From contig CM077157.1 in the NCBI GenBank assembly GCA_039583875.1, forward strand, positions 73,222,346-73,286,345: 64,000 nt of DNA. The letters run 5' to 3'. Made by a program: the position numbers and the translations under genes. Each line of letters begins with the position of its first letter. Position 1 is the first letter of the stretch. Below, in pieces: positions 20,623 through 32,416 of this stretch. The notes below the pieces were generated by a model. The model was given only the letters and a program-made list of their open reading frames with translations. It did no database searches and had not been told where the DNA came from. This DNA is from Platanthera guangdongensis. Taxonomy: Eukaryota > Streptophyta > Magnoliopsida > Asparagales > Orchidaceae.

Positions 20623-21356
20623 TGTTGAAACCGATTTCTCGGTCTCCTGTGGAGTTCGCCCTTGGGGAAGGGGTGGTCTCGCACCTACTACACTCCTGCA
20701 AGCAAAACAACAATGAAGACAAGGAAAAAACCGACAAAAGGGCTCGGCGGGGAGGTCCCACCACACACCCGGAAGATCTTAGAGCGCTTCTCCTCCTTAG
20801 CCAGAGGCCGAGTTAAGGTACCCTCAGAAAGCACTTGAAAACTGGAGTAGGAAAGTAAAGGAAGCCTGCCTTCTGGGGTACCCCTTGGGACCTATTTATA
20901 GTTTTTAGAATCTGAACTGCCAATAACCAAAAGAACTGACCTGAAATTACCAAAATACCCTTGGTTGGATCTGCCAACAGCCAAACTCCGCTGTTTTGAA
21001 GGGCTATAGGCAGACCAGCGGGGGAAAAACAGTAAAAAGTACCTCACACATCCAGGCGAGCTGGGGAGCTTGATCACCTCGGCAGGTCCTACTCGCCTGT
21101 TGTTGCCGAGCTCCGTTGTTAGGGAGCGAGCTGGGATGGTGAGCTCGCCTATCCCTCGGTCGCCATCAGTTGTCTTGGGCCAGCTCGGCGAATGCCGAAC
21201 TCGGGGTCGACGAAGGCTGATCTGTGTTCGACGAACGTCGATCTCTGGTCGACGAATGCAGAGCTCGGGCTCGACTTCTCCACTACCGAGCTCGCCCACC
21301 ATCTTCTGCCCTGTCTGGTTCCCGGCGACCTTGCTTGCCGTACACGGGGTTGTACA
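20623..21356 (-). repeat. G1 5' LTR, 734 bp
   Basis: On the minus strand it starts TGTACAACCCCGTGTAC and ends CGGTTTCAACA. It matches the G2 LTR (44229-45039) at both ends and in the middle. Plus-strand CCTATTTATAG at 20890-20900 gives CTATAAATAGG, a TATA-box match, on the coding strand. GAGCTCG and GTCGACGAA words are frequent near 21100-21300. Confidence 0.9.
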
Positions 21357-23076
21357 AAGAAAGTATCAATCTCTTCTATTCAGAGATGGGAACTGAAATT
21401 GCTGATTCCTGCTCAGGTTGCTATGGCTCATGAACATCCAGCTGTAGAGGACAGGACTCCATCTCCCTCTCAACCTCATATTGCTAGCACATCTGGTGTT
21501 GCTACTGAGGGGAGCCTACTCCTTCTATTCAAGAAGAAAGAATACCTACTCTACCTACTGCTTCTTCTCTCCCTCCAACCACTCTAGAAGAAACTCCATC
21601 AGATACTCAAGTACAAGAAACCGTACTCTCTACTGCAGAAGACATTAACCAGATGATAGAAGAACTAAGCTCTGAAGAGCCTCTTCCTCCCCTCCAGAAA
21701 GACGCACCTGCAGAACCATCCAAGGAACCAACTCCAGTACCATCACCCTCTCCTACTCCATCTCCAGGATCCCTTGTTCCCCAATATCCTACCACTGACA
21801 AAGAGAAAGATGAGACCATATTGATTTCATATGAGAAAGAGCAGACTCCAGAACCAGCTGAAGCTCCTCTGAAGAGCTTGGACTTTACTATTCCCATCAT
21901 CATTGGTGAGGAAGGAGATGCTCTGCTTCACACTACCAGAGCTCAGAGCTCAGTGATCATTGAAGAGATTACTCCATGGAATGCTCCTCCTCTAGTTCCT
22001 CATACTGCAACTCCAACTCCTGCTGCCAATGATCTTCTAGGTAAGATAAAACAGATGTTGATGGACCAGAGAAAATATTTTGATGACTCCTTGAAGGTTG
22101 TTCAAGAGAAAGTTACTGCTCTTGAAAAAAAATGAGCAGAGGCTTTGCAGAAATTCAGCACAACACTGATGAGCTAAAACAGTTATTCAGACTACGTGGA
22201 AAAGCACTGGACCACACAATTACCGGTGTTGGCCTAGTGATGGACCAATCTGTTACTCTTGCTAATAATCAGATACAGTTAGAAAAGATGGCAAAAGAGC
22301 ACAATTTCAAAATCTATGAAAAAGTGGGTACTTTCAAAGAATCTGCCATAGTGGAACTAACTGTAGAAGTCAGAAAGTGGAAGACATTAGTCAAATAACA
22401 TTTAGAAAAATCAGATGCTGACAAGCAAACTCTCTGGGAAGAAAATCTAAAGGAAATTCATATTGATGTGCAGAATCAGATTAATGGTGTAAAATTTCAC
22501 ACCTATGATACAACTATGTGGATGCACAACCAGATCTTCCCTAATTTTCTTGCAGATCCAAATATAATTTCCCATCATCTGAATCCTTTAGCACAGCATC
22601 CTCCAGTCCCAGTTCCTCAGTCTACATTTTCTCCAAGACCTGAAGGCTCTGAAGCTCCTCCTCCAGAAACTTATGCTCAGGTTTGGGAATTTGATCCAGC
22701 TGACATACTTCTTCAAGCTCCTCCTGAGATTCATATTCCAAAGAAAAGAAAGTATGGTGATGGAGCTTCCGCCAGCAGGTCCATTCCAATCCCAGAGGTA
22801 GAGACAAGAAAAGCTCATGAATTTGCAGAGATTTGGAGTCCTACCTCAAAGTCACTAATCCTTGACACTCTCAAGTTAGTTTTGGACTTTAATGAGAATA
22901 GACATGTTCATTACAGCTCCCATGAGTGGGACTTGTATGAGAAATCTATGACCAAAAGAAGAATCTATGATCGAGAGTATGGAAGGAATAATCCTGCTGC
23001 ACCTCCAAAACCTCCTAAATACTACCCAAAGCCATTCAGCTATCAGAGAAGGCAACAAGAAAAGAAGGACAGATAG
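21357..23076 (+). pseudogene. C2 ORF2 remnant
   Basis: Pieces at 21653-22135, 22132-22398 and 22468-23076 form one broken gene. A Pro/Ser-rich stretch (PVPSPSPTPSPG) comes first. A coiled-coil stretch follows (KVVQEKVTALEKK, HNTDELKQLF), then the shared C-terminal block: IWSPTSKSLILDTL, SSHEWDLYEKS, PPKYYPKPFSYQRRQ. Breaks are a run of A at 22126-22133 with a stop, and a TAA at 22396. The block order matches C0 and C1. Function unknown. Confidence 0.75.
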
Positions 23077-23317
23077 CAACAACAACAGCAACATCAAGCT
23101 AAAGAATGAAGAAAGTTCTAAGAGTGTGGATTGGAATTGTGTAGAAATGAACTTTGGACAATTATATTTATATAAATCCTTAATTTTGATAATCTACTCT
23201 TTGTCTTCAACCTTTGTGCATGTTACTCTATTTTCTCTCTTTTATATCTAGTTCTTTATTTGTTTATATAATTCACCTTAGTGTAGAGGGTTCTGACTTC
23301 TACAAATAGGGGGAGAT
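23077..23317 (+). promoter_or_regulatory. C2 3' UTR and polypurine tract
   Basis: An AT-rich, gene-free stretch ends AAATAGGGGGAGAT (23304-23317), directly before the LTR. Confidence 0.85.
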
Positions 23318-23647
23318 TGTTGGGTATTGTATCCACAATAACCTAGATTTGTATGAAGTCACCCTTGAACTAAGATGAATTAAGTTGTATTTGATGTATT
23401 GTTTGAGTTATGTGTTTGTAGGACTTAATTGCCAAGTGTAGACCAATGTCAGTCTACAATGGGTCACCAAACACAGGACCATATAATGTAATCCTTCATT
23501 GTGTGATCCATGGTGTTGACTCATGTGTAGCCACTGTATTGGGATGCACTTCATTTTTCAAGCACTATGTTTGTTGGAGAAAGGCATGTTGTTGATTCCA
23601 TTGAAGAAAGGAAAATCTTCATAAACCAAATTCTTTTCTAAGTATTT

Positions 23648-24196
23648 CACTCGAGTAGAATTCTAATACTCGAGTAGAACCGTTAGTTGTGCTCGAGTAA
23701 GTCTAGTCTGGATTTCGAGTAAAGGAAATGGTTCTCGAGAAATTTGAATCTAGTTCTCGAGAGGCCAAGTCCATTACTCGAGTAGACTTCTTCTCTTTCT
23801 CGAGTTGACAGATTTCCCTTCTCAGAAATTTTCTAAGTATTATACTCGAGTAGTCAAGTTCACCACTTGAGTAGATGAGCACTTTGACTTGAGTGACAGA
23901 AGGAAAGTTCTCGAGAAGAATCTACCCCACTCGAGTAGTGTAGTTCCTGTACTCTATAAGCTTGTCTACTTCTCGACAAGTCCAGATCTAGTACTCGAGT
24001 AATCTGTTTTATTTCCCAGAATTTTCTCTAAGTCTTCTTCTCGAGAAGTTCACTTCCACTTCTCGAGTAACATTTCTAGCACTCGAGTAACCCTCATTCC
24101 ACTCGAGTGATAATGAATTCTGTTCTAAAATTTCCTGAAGGGCTTCTTCTCGAGTAGTCTGATATTGTCTTCTCGAGAACACATTTTAATACTCGA
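23648..24196. repeat. CTCGAG palindrome array in C2 LTR
   Basis: There are about 18 CTCGAG words in 550 bp, in two flavours: ACTCGAGT(AG) and TTCTCGAGAA. Near-copies such as ACTTGAGT fit CpG deamination. None of the other copia LTRs in the window uses this word as an array. Confidence 0.95.
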
Positions 24197-24695
24197 GTAG
24201 TTCTTCTTTCACTCTAGTAATCCAGTCATTTTTTTTCAAAAAATTTTGCTAAGTCCTAACATACACGATTTTCAAATGACTTGACATGACTGGGCCACGT
24301 GGCCGTCATTAATGATAATTATGACCGTTAGGGAGATCTTATATAAGGTCTTGTCATTCCGACTAACCCTAAGCGCGTTAAAGAAGCATTCTAAGAATTC
24401 TGAATCGGCTATTTTCTGTTTCCTAAATCGGACGCCCCCGCCGCTCATCTTCCTCATTACCAAGGGCTGTCGATCCAGAACGATTCAGAAAAGTTGACTT
24501 GCAGATCAAGATATTCTTCCATCTACTGATTCTCTCTCTGATCTTGTAATTCCAGGAATTTTCAGATCAAGGATCCTGCCATGTCTTCTTCAAAATTTTC
24601 TGACTGTGCCACAAAGTTCAAGAAGGAAGACCTAGGCAGAAATTTCCAGATCTGAGAAAAGATACTATTTGTATTTCTTATTTCAATCTATTCTT

Positions 24696-24834
24696 GTAGG
24701 AGACTATTCTCCGAGTGTAGGAGCTTTGTTCTCCGAGCTGTGGGAAGTTTTCATCTTCCGAGTGTAGGTCCGTTTTGTGGATCGAGTTGTAGGAACGTTG
24801 TTCCGAGTATTAGGATTGGTTTCAATCCGAGAAT
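24696..24834 (+). other. Mini-hairpin string in C2 LTR
   Basis: Stems in order are GGAG/CTCC, GGAG/CTCC, GGAAG/CTTCC, GGTCC/GGATC (one G-T pair), GGAAC/GTTCC and GGATT/AATCC, spaced by GAGTGTA or GAGTTGTA. A CTAG/CTAG hairpin follows at 24851-24865. Stems differ between units but pairing holds. Confidence 0.9.
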
Positions 24835-25054
24835 AGTGGAGTAATTGAGTCTAGTGCTTTGCTAGATCAGTGAGTGGAAAGTGGATGTACCCAAGGTTGG
24901 GGAACCACTATAAATCTCTGTGTCCTCTGTGATTGCTTGTTTATTATTCTGTGCTTAGATCGCTAAATTTTTTATTCCACAAAAGATGCACAACTCAACT
25001 ATTCACCCCCCCCCCCCCCCTCTAGGTGATTTAGGTAGACAACTAATAACTTCA

Positions 25055-26330
25055 CTACCGTTTGTTCGATTCTAGTTCCCCGGGGGCTCTCCAAGATCAC
25101 CCCCACCCCCAGGGAATGCCTTCCTGAAGCTCCATCTACCTTTATCTTCTATGGAGTCAGACGAGTGAGCTCTTCCTCCACCACCTCGATCACATAATCG
25201 GCCAAAAATTCGGCCATTGCTTGGGCCTTGATCGAGATGCGGGAGACGAAGGAGATGTCGAACTCTCTCAACTCTACCGACCACTTGGCCAACCTGCCCG
25301 AATGCTCCACCCCCTCAAAGATGTTGCGGAGGGGATGGTCAGTCACCACTCGGATAGAGTGTGCCTGGAAGTAGGGCCGGAGCCTCCGGGCCGAGATGAT
25401 CAGAGTGAAGGACAGCTTCTCCAAAATCGGATACCGAAGCTCAGCCTTCCTCAGGACCCGACTCACATAGTATATGGGGAACTGCCTCTTCCCCTCTTCT
25501 CGAACCAGGACAGAGCTCAAGGCCTCTCCCCCGACGTCGAGATACAAGTACAGGTATTCCCCTTCCTTTGGCCCTTGGAGAAATGGAGCCTGCGTCAACT
25601 GCATCTTAAGGGCTTGGAATGCCTCCTCGCACTCCTTGGTCCACTCAAATTTTCGCCCCCCCCCCCCCCCTTAGTGTTTTGAAGAAGGGGGAGCACTTCT
25701 CCCCGACCCGGGAGAGGAACCGGCTCAATCCCGCTAACTTCCCCGTCAACCGATGCAACTCTTTAGCATTCTGCGGTGACCCCAGTTCCATGATGGCCTT
25801 AACCTTGTTAGGAGTAGGCTCGACCCCTACGGGGGTGAGGAGATGCCCCAAGAACTTTCTCCTGCTGGCCCCGAAGACACACTTCAGTGGGTTTAGCCGC
25901 ATCTTATACTTACGTAAGGTGGCGAAGGTTTCTTCAGAGTCCTGAAGGTGAGAGTCCACGTCCTGACCCTTGATCATGAGGTCATCCACGTACACCTCCA
26001 GGTTCCTCCCCTTCTGTTCCCGGAAGACCCTATCCATCATCTTTTGGTATGTCGCTCTTACATTCTTCAGCCTAAAGGGCATCATTTTGTAGCAGTAGCA
26101 CCCATCCCCCGTGATGAATGAGACGTCTTTGACATCCGGGGGGGTGCATCCTGATCTGGTGGGAACCTGAAAACGCATCTAAGAAACTCATTACAGAAAA
26201 CCTATGGCTGAGTCAACCAGCACGCCGATCCGAGGAAAGGGATAACAGTCCTTAGGGCATGATTTATTAAGCAAAGAAAAGTCAACACACATACGTTACT
26301 GACCGTTTCCTTTTTTAACCATAACAACAT
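25055..26330 (-). pseudogene. G2 reverse transcriptase and RNase H
   Basis: From right to left: RT fingers, VSFITGDGCYCYKMMPFRL, the intact catalytic YVDD in EVYVDDLMIKG, MRLNPLKCVFGASRRKFLG and RLTGKLAGLSRFLSR. After a C15 run (25656-25670) that breaks the frame comes RNase H (LYLDVGGEALSSVLV, IYYVSRVLRKAELRYPILEK, VVTDHPLRNIFEG). The frame is lost at the C2 junction at 25055. Compared with G1 the RT active site is preserved, but several frame breaks remain. Confidence 0.9.
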
Positions 26331-27524
26331 TGGAGACCCAGCCGTGGTATTGTATTTTGGATACAAAGCCGGCCTTGAGAAGTTTGGCCACCTCCTCTCT
26401 GATGGGCTCGGCCAGCTTGTCCGCGATGGACCTCTTCTTTTACTGGACGGGGCGTGCTCTTGGGTCCAGGTTGAGGCGGTGGAAAGCCACATCCGCACCA
26501 ACCCACGGCATCTTCGTGGCGCTCCATGTGAAGATGTCCACATTCTTTTGGATGCATGTCATCATCCTGCCTTGAGCCTCTGGGGTCAGCCCCCCGCTGA
26601 CGCAAACCTTCTCCAACCTACCTCCAAGGGTGAGGACCTCCATATCCACCACCTCTTCTACAGCCTCCAGTCTGGACTGCTCCCCCATTCTCTGACGTCC
26701 GTCTCCTCCGGGACAAGAACCTCCGCTGCTACCTCTTCTTTCACGGCCATTGCCTTGGCCAACTCCTCCCGGTCTCCTCCTGCCAACTCTACCTCAGTGC
26801 AGCTCTCCATCTCCATCTCCTCACTGCCAGCCTCCTACTCTGCCTCCATTCTATGCTCCATCTCCTCGGCCCCTTCCTGCCAGGAGATAGAGTTCACGGC
26901 GGTGACGTAGCACTCCCTTGCTTCTTTGGGGTCACCCCGGACCCGAACCTGGATCCCCTCGGCATTAAACTTCAGGCATTGGTGGAACGATGAGGGGACG
27001 CAGCAGAAGGCACTGATGAGGGGCCTTCCGAAGATTGCGTTGTAGCTGCTAGGGGCATCCACGATGACAAATCGGTAGTTTCGGGACTGCCCCCCCCCCC
27101 CCCCCCCCAGGGTGACATGGAGCCCCACTCCTCCTTCTACCTCCTTCCTCTCCCCCGAGAACCCAAACAAGGGGCCATTTGAAGCCAGCACCCACTTTGC
27201 CTCCACCATCATAGCGTCGAAAGCCTTCTTAAAGATGACGTTGACGGAGCTTCCATTGTCGATGAGGATCTGGGAGACGGTGAAATTCTCGATGCCTTAT
27301 GGATGACCAGCGCATCGCAGAAGGGATCCTCATGATCCGGCATATCATTCCTTGAGAAGGTAATCTTCTCTTACGGGGGTGGGGTCTGGGATGTGGAGCC
27401 AACGCTCCGACGGTACATTGTGTGGAGGCTCGCCTCCAAGAGGCCTTAACCCCCCCCCCCCCCCCCCCACCCCCATGGATCACTCTGATCCCTCCCCGGG
27501 TCCCGACATCCTCCTGGTATTCAC
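26331..27524 (-). pseudogene. G2 protease and linker
   Basis: It holds the same order as G1: an active-site segment near 27240-27280 (ILIDNGSS-like, frame broken), the strand FVIVDAPSSYNAIFGRPL, the Glu-rich linker, and the start of RT. Two C19 runs (27090-27108 and 27450-27468) interrupt the frame. X inserts at 27524. Confidence 0.8.
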
Positions 27525-28986
27525 TATTAAACCAGAAATCAGCAATCCTTCCCAAGGTTTCCAACTCGCTAGTCGCGGCCTGCTCCAGGTTCTCCCTGGA
27601 GGTCGCGACGTCCAAGGATGGGCGGACAGGCTTCTCTGTCCGCTCAGGCTGCACGGCTTGGGTGATCTCAGCGGTCTGACAGCCCAAGTCGCGCAGCGTT
27701 CCCTTGGTCAGCAGGGGCTGCAGATTGCTTCTTCAGTCCGCCCCTGCAGGTCGCGCGCCTTATCAACTAACAACCTCAAGCTTCCCTTCGCAATAGGTGC
27801 CGACCAACTTTGGCAGACTCAGATACCCCTCCGCCCAGACCAGCAGTAAGTCGTTCTCTTTGCAGGAGTTAAGTCTCCTTCAGCCCGCTCCTGCAGTTTG
27901 CACATCAAATAGATCATACTGCCACATCGTCAAGAGGCCTGCCTCTAGGTTGCCCACCATCGGTAGCGTCGACTACCCGCTAGCTCGCCGAATAGCAAAA
28001 ATGGCGACCTGCCACCAGGCCGCCAGCAACACCTGGTTCCACTTCGCCAGCATGCGCGACCTAACAGGTCGCCAAGCCCAGGCTGCCCAGCAGGGAGGCA
28101 AGCCGTTCCATTCAATAGGTATCGGACTTCAGCAGAAGGCACGACCTGCCTCCTCAGTCTGGTAGGTCGCCCAAGTCGACCAGCACAAACACTAGCAGCT
28201 CGCGGTTTCCAGCTCTTCTCCACTGCGGGCTAGGCGGACTCGCCCTTCAGACCGAAAATTTCAATAAGCCCCAGCTCTAGCTTATTAGCAGCTGGCGGCC
28301 TCGCCTCTATTCAGTAACAGAGGCGAACTCGGCCTATCTCCTGCGAACACGGCAGATTAACCACTGGCAGCCCGTCGTTCAACAACAGCTTCCAGCACCC
28401 GCTTCTTCCCTGCAGCGGGTGGTTAGCCTTCTCATCCTGCACATCTTGGTGCGGGCTTGCTCAGCACAGCAGGGGCGTACTGTTCCCAGTCCGCCAAGTA
28501 GTAGGACCAACTCCAGAAGCAAGTCCCAGACCGCGCGGCCTGGCCCGGAATCGGCGGACGCAGTTCTCTACTCGCGCAAGTTACCGTCTCACCGAGGGTA
28601 ACGTCACCGAAAGTCGTTACCTCCTCAGTCCTATAAATAGCCCCTCATACCTCTCATTGGGGGGATGCTCTCGGGGCTCAACATCGCCTCACGCTCGAAG
28701 ACATCCGACAACAAACTCAAGTCTTCAACCCCTGCGGACTCCGTTTCGCAGTCCGCCTTTTCTCTCCTCTGACAGCGCGGCCTGCCGGCCCGACTCCTCT
28801 GATCGCATGGCCTCCTTTCTGGCACTTTCTTTCCTTAGCCGCCAGCTTCCCCCAATGTACCCTTTATTTGCTTTCCATGCAAAGGTGTAACTCAATCTGT
28901 AATACTCAACATTAATCAAAGGAAAGCCCGTCGCAAGAGTGGCATTTAAGCCGCAGCGGGCAAAGTTTGTTGTTGTCGCTGCTAGC
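27525..28986 (+). repeat. X left LTR, part 1
   Basis: It begins TATTAAACCAGAAATC, where the right LTR has TGTTAACTCAGAAATC, so the terminal TG is mutated. It aligns with 40994-42460 throughout. The promoter candidate CCTATAAATAG is at 28631. GCGGAC/GTCCGC words are frequent. Y interrupts at CTAGC (28982-28986). Confidence 0.88.
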
Positions 28987-30526
28987 TGATACGTGTCAAA
29001 ACTTGATGCGTGTAATACGGCAAGCGCACCGGTCGCACAAGTAATAAAGTTTTGGGAGTAAATCCCCAAGTGTCAGTCTCTTGAGGAATGCAATTAGCGT
29101 AGAACGGCAACTGTACCGAGAATATTGTTATGAGAGTTAAAATAGAACAAAAAGGAAATAGCGGACTCGGGAGATTGTGGATGTTTGATCTACTGAACTA
29201 GTAAAAGCTATGCGGGTCGACGGCACCGCTTCGCAAGGTGAAATGGGTTTGTCAGCCGCTATGCCGAACTTCAGTTGGGCGAGTGGAAGGGAAACTAATA
29301 GATTGCAGCGTTCTTGTGTGGATTGCAATCGGACAAGGCACAGGAATGAAGTGGATGTGGGGTGAGTGAGGCGCATTCACAGACAGAACTCACAAGCATA
29401 AGAAGAAACTAACATTCCATTAACTAGAAAGTAAACTTGATATTCAGGGATGGAAATGTTCATTACACTGCTCAAAACATTCATAACACAGAGGAACTGG
29501 AAGAGGAGTAAACCAAAAGAGAATGAAGATCCACCGCGGGTCGTGGCCGGAGTAGCGAGTTGTCAATCCGCTTCCGGGCTCAGTCCAAGGAGGCTTCCGG
29601 TACCAACGATCTGTCACCTCGAAGGCCTTTAAGTCCGTTCTCTAGGTTATCTACTTCACCAACTCTGCAGGAAAGCTTGGAGTTCAAGTCACCAATGGCC
29701 GAGGGCTTCGCCGGAGTGTTGAAAAGCTTCGGAGTAAGTGGAAATGGCTTCCCGACGAATGTGGAAGTGATGGATCAGCTAGAGAAGTGAAAAGGCGATT
29801 CCCGCGCACTCTCCGATCGTAGCAAATGACAGGCGTTGACCTAAAACGCGGAGCAGGGCCTTTTATACGGAGACAGCAGAAGCAGTGCGCACGATCAGTG
29901 GCGCACGACCAGTGGTCGTGCGCACTGTAGGTCGATGATCGTGCGGCTTTTCCAAATAAACCTGCAACCTGGACAAGAAGCATCAGCATATACGCGCACG
30001 AGCAATGGCGCACGACCAGTGGTCGTGCGCACTATGGCCAGTGCTCGTGCGATTACCGAGACAGGGTTATGAAAAAGCGGGTGTAATGCGCACGAACAGT
30101 GGCGCACGACCAGTGGTCGTGCGCAGTAAGTCCAGTGGTCGTGCGCTTACCCCAGGCTGATTCTATGGAAAACGTAGAGTAGTGCGCACGATCGGGGGCG
30201 CACGACCAGTGGTCGTGCGCATTAGATCCCCTGATCGTGCACAGTATTCCTGTTTCACAACCATCCTGGAACACGCACACGACCCCTGTACCAGCAAAAG
30301 GGGCAGAAAGGCCACCAGAACGTGCACACCACATCCCCGAGATAGGGCTAAAGAATAACAACAGAAATGGAAACACAGAAAGCACACAGAAGCGGGCCTA
30401 CAGTGCACTTAATCGTGAAATAGGTACATAAACACAAATAGGCAATAAAGGCTCTCAAGTGTAGTGCTAAGGCGATAAAACTAGCCCAGATGAGTCCAAA
30501 AATCAGTGTAAAATGTGGACTCATCA
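28987..30526 (-). repeat. Y 3' LTR, 1540 bp
   Basis: On the minus strand it starts TGATGAGTCCACATT. The end has 17 bases (28987-29003, ending in CA on the minus strand) that the 5' LTR lacks, yet the target duplication fits only if they are included. Four large palindromes lie at 29902-30221. Confidence 0.85.
29902..30221. repeat. Large palindromes in Y 3' LTR
   Basis: Four copies, about 100 bp apart, of a 23-bp near-palindrome with 11-base arms GCGCACGACCA and TGGTCGTGCGC around one base. Between them are single half-sites such as GATCGTGCGC. The 5' LTR repeats the set at 34633-34952. Confidence 0.95.
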
Positions 30527-32416
30527 CACCCCCAGACTTAACCATTTGCACGTCCCGAGCAAATCATCACTCCATGAACTCGAAGATAGCTAACTGGCTC
30601 AGCAATTTCAAGAAGAAGTAAGACGAGAAATCAAATATATCATGAGTATAGAAGATATAATAGAAAAACTTTTTAATTATACAACGTAGTTTAAACTATT
30701 CGACAGACGTAAATAAATATTGTAATTGCTCAAAATTAGAATTCTGGAGAATCGTGCGATCATGTGCAGGAAGAAAGTAGGCAGGCCACTAAGGTGAGCA
30801 TTGCCAAAGTTCGGGACTCAGGATCACCTCCAAAGGAATCCACCAATGTCGGGGACCATACGCTTGCACGTTCACACTCTCTCCACGGCGCGGGTTAGAC
30901 TCAAGCGTGAATCAGTAGGACTTGTAGGAGGAAATGGGGCTTAGGCAACGGCTTGGTGGTCAAAGATAAACATGAAGGCTCTATGCAACCAAAGCGAGCA
31001 AAAACAACCCAAACCAAAACAGCCACTTAGAAAAGAATGGGGCACACGCCCCCAGACTTAGCTTGAAATCCGGGTGTGAACACGGCTGAACCCAACCAAA
31101 TTCAATAAAGAGGATGGGGATCGAAATCTCAATGCAATTCTTTCACATAAATATTTGTTTTTTCGATTGCGCGAATCAGCTTTTTATTTTCGTAAACTGT
31201 TGTTTTCTTTTCTGCGCTAGCAATCCCCAAACGAAGCAATCAAAACGGGAATAAAATCAGCACCCCCAAAAACAATGTCCACTAATCACAACCTCGGCAA
31301 AACAGTAATTACAAATCATCTCAAGCATTTGATTGCGAAGGTGGGTTTAGCTTCAGGCCTTGGTGAAAGTGAGTGGAGCTGGATCAAAGGAAGGGTAGGC
31401 ACAAATTGGGCATGCAATGGTTAACAGGTAGGAATGGCTAAACAAGGCTCAAACTAGCCAAAAATAAGGCCTACGTCATGCTCACGCTTAACTAACCGTG
31501 CACCAATGCTTCGAGAGTAGCTTAGGGCAAGTTCTTAGCCACCGAGAAAGATGATCCTTCCCCCTGACTCGAGCAATACGAGTCTAGTGGCGGCTACACA
31601 CATTCCTACACTATCGTTCGATTATCCCAGATTCAGATTTTGAGCAGTACAAACAATATTGACGTGAGCAGAAAAGAATAATTCTACGAGCATAAAGAAA
31701 AATTAGTTCTATCCTAACTCTACACAAACCATGAGTATTCGATTAGGAGCACTGCATGAGTTTCGAACGACTCAATCCTGAAATCCTAAGCCAGTACCAC
31801 TATTTTAAAGTTTACACAAAAGCAATAAATTTAACTAGGGTTGTGCGCGTGGGTAAGAGCGCACTCGTGTGGGTGATTCAGTGTGTGCAACCAAAAAGCA
31901 AGAAATATGTAAATAAGAAACTGGAATGCAACAGAAAGTGCGGTGTAGTGACCACAGGCATACTCCCCCCCCAGACTTAAAGTTGACAACGAATAAAAAT
32001 AAACATTCCAAAGAGGAGAAATAGCTAGGGTAGGAAGTTACCTATGCTCAAAATTGAGCATACCAGTCGGGCAATGAGATGTCCAAGTGCGGCCACGTTG
32101 CCGCGCCTCTAATAATCATGCACCTGCGATTAAAGGATGCAAGCCAAACAAAAGCTGGACACACATATATATATGAAGAAATAAACTGAAATCAAAACAC
32201 AGCATAGGACCGAACGATCCAACTTGGGTTGTCTCCCGAAAGCCATTTTGTTTACCGTCCTTAAGGTGGACCAAATACCTGTATTAGCAGTTCAAATAGA
32301 GAGTTCGATACACAGCTGGGCTAGCACACCCAAATAATGAAATACAAACAAAAATTTAACAAAAGAAACACTATCCTAGATAACTGTTGGGTTTATTGTC
32401 TCCCAACATGACTTAT
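30527..32416 (-). other. Y 3' untranslated region with polypurine tract
   Basis: No gene is visible. The minus strand before the 3' LTR reads AAGTCTGGGGGTG (30527-30539), the polypurine tract. Similar CCCCCAGACTTA words recur at 31049 and 31968. Blocks at about 30826-30850 and 31525-31560 resemble blocks of element A (about 54340-54365 and 55010-55035), so the two elements share ancestry here. Confidence 0.75.

Larger units (their letters stand above)
3497..21356 (-). mobile_element. G1: Tat-type Ty3/gypsy element, interrupted by C1 and cut by C0
   Basis: The element reads right to left: 5' LTR (20623-21356), gag (19530-20606), zinc-finger/protease region (18221-19402), RT (17241-18184), then after the C1 insertion RNase H, a second RNase H and integrase (6576-8695), a 147-bp dimer array (5622-6487) and an antisense gene (3497-5040). 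Its 3' LTR is not in the window because C0 cut into the antisense gene. The dual RNase H and the extra antisense ORF between pol and the 3' LTR are known for the Tat lineage. The 5' LTR abuts C2 sequence, so G1 inserted into C2. Confidence 0.85.
21357..25054 (+). mobile_element. C2: 3' part of a SIRE-like Ty1/copia element
   Basis: It comprises an ORF2 remnant, polypurine tract and 3' LTR. The left end is cut by G1, whose insertion site is at 21356/21357. The right end joins the G2 pol gene at 25054/25055, so C2 inserted into G2. The matching left parts lie beyond the window. Confidence 0.88.
23318..25054 (+). repeat. C2 3' LTR, 1737 bp
   Basis: It starts TGTTGGGTATTGTATCC and ends AATAACTTCA. 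It carries the CTCGAG array (23648-24196), mini-hairpin string (24696-24834), the shared block AAAGTGG...CACTATAAATC (24877-24916) and a C15 run followed by CTCTAGGTGAT (25006-25030). A TATA-like ATATAAGG occurs at 24342. The first 25 bases and the last 60 are close to those of C0 and C1; the middle is not. Confidence 0.88.

Noticed and set aside
29684..30551. Several ORFs of 60-110 codons in the Y LTRs, repeated at 34384-35314
   Set aside because: They lie inside both LTR copies, are driven by the palindromic repeat and show no domain.
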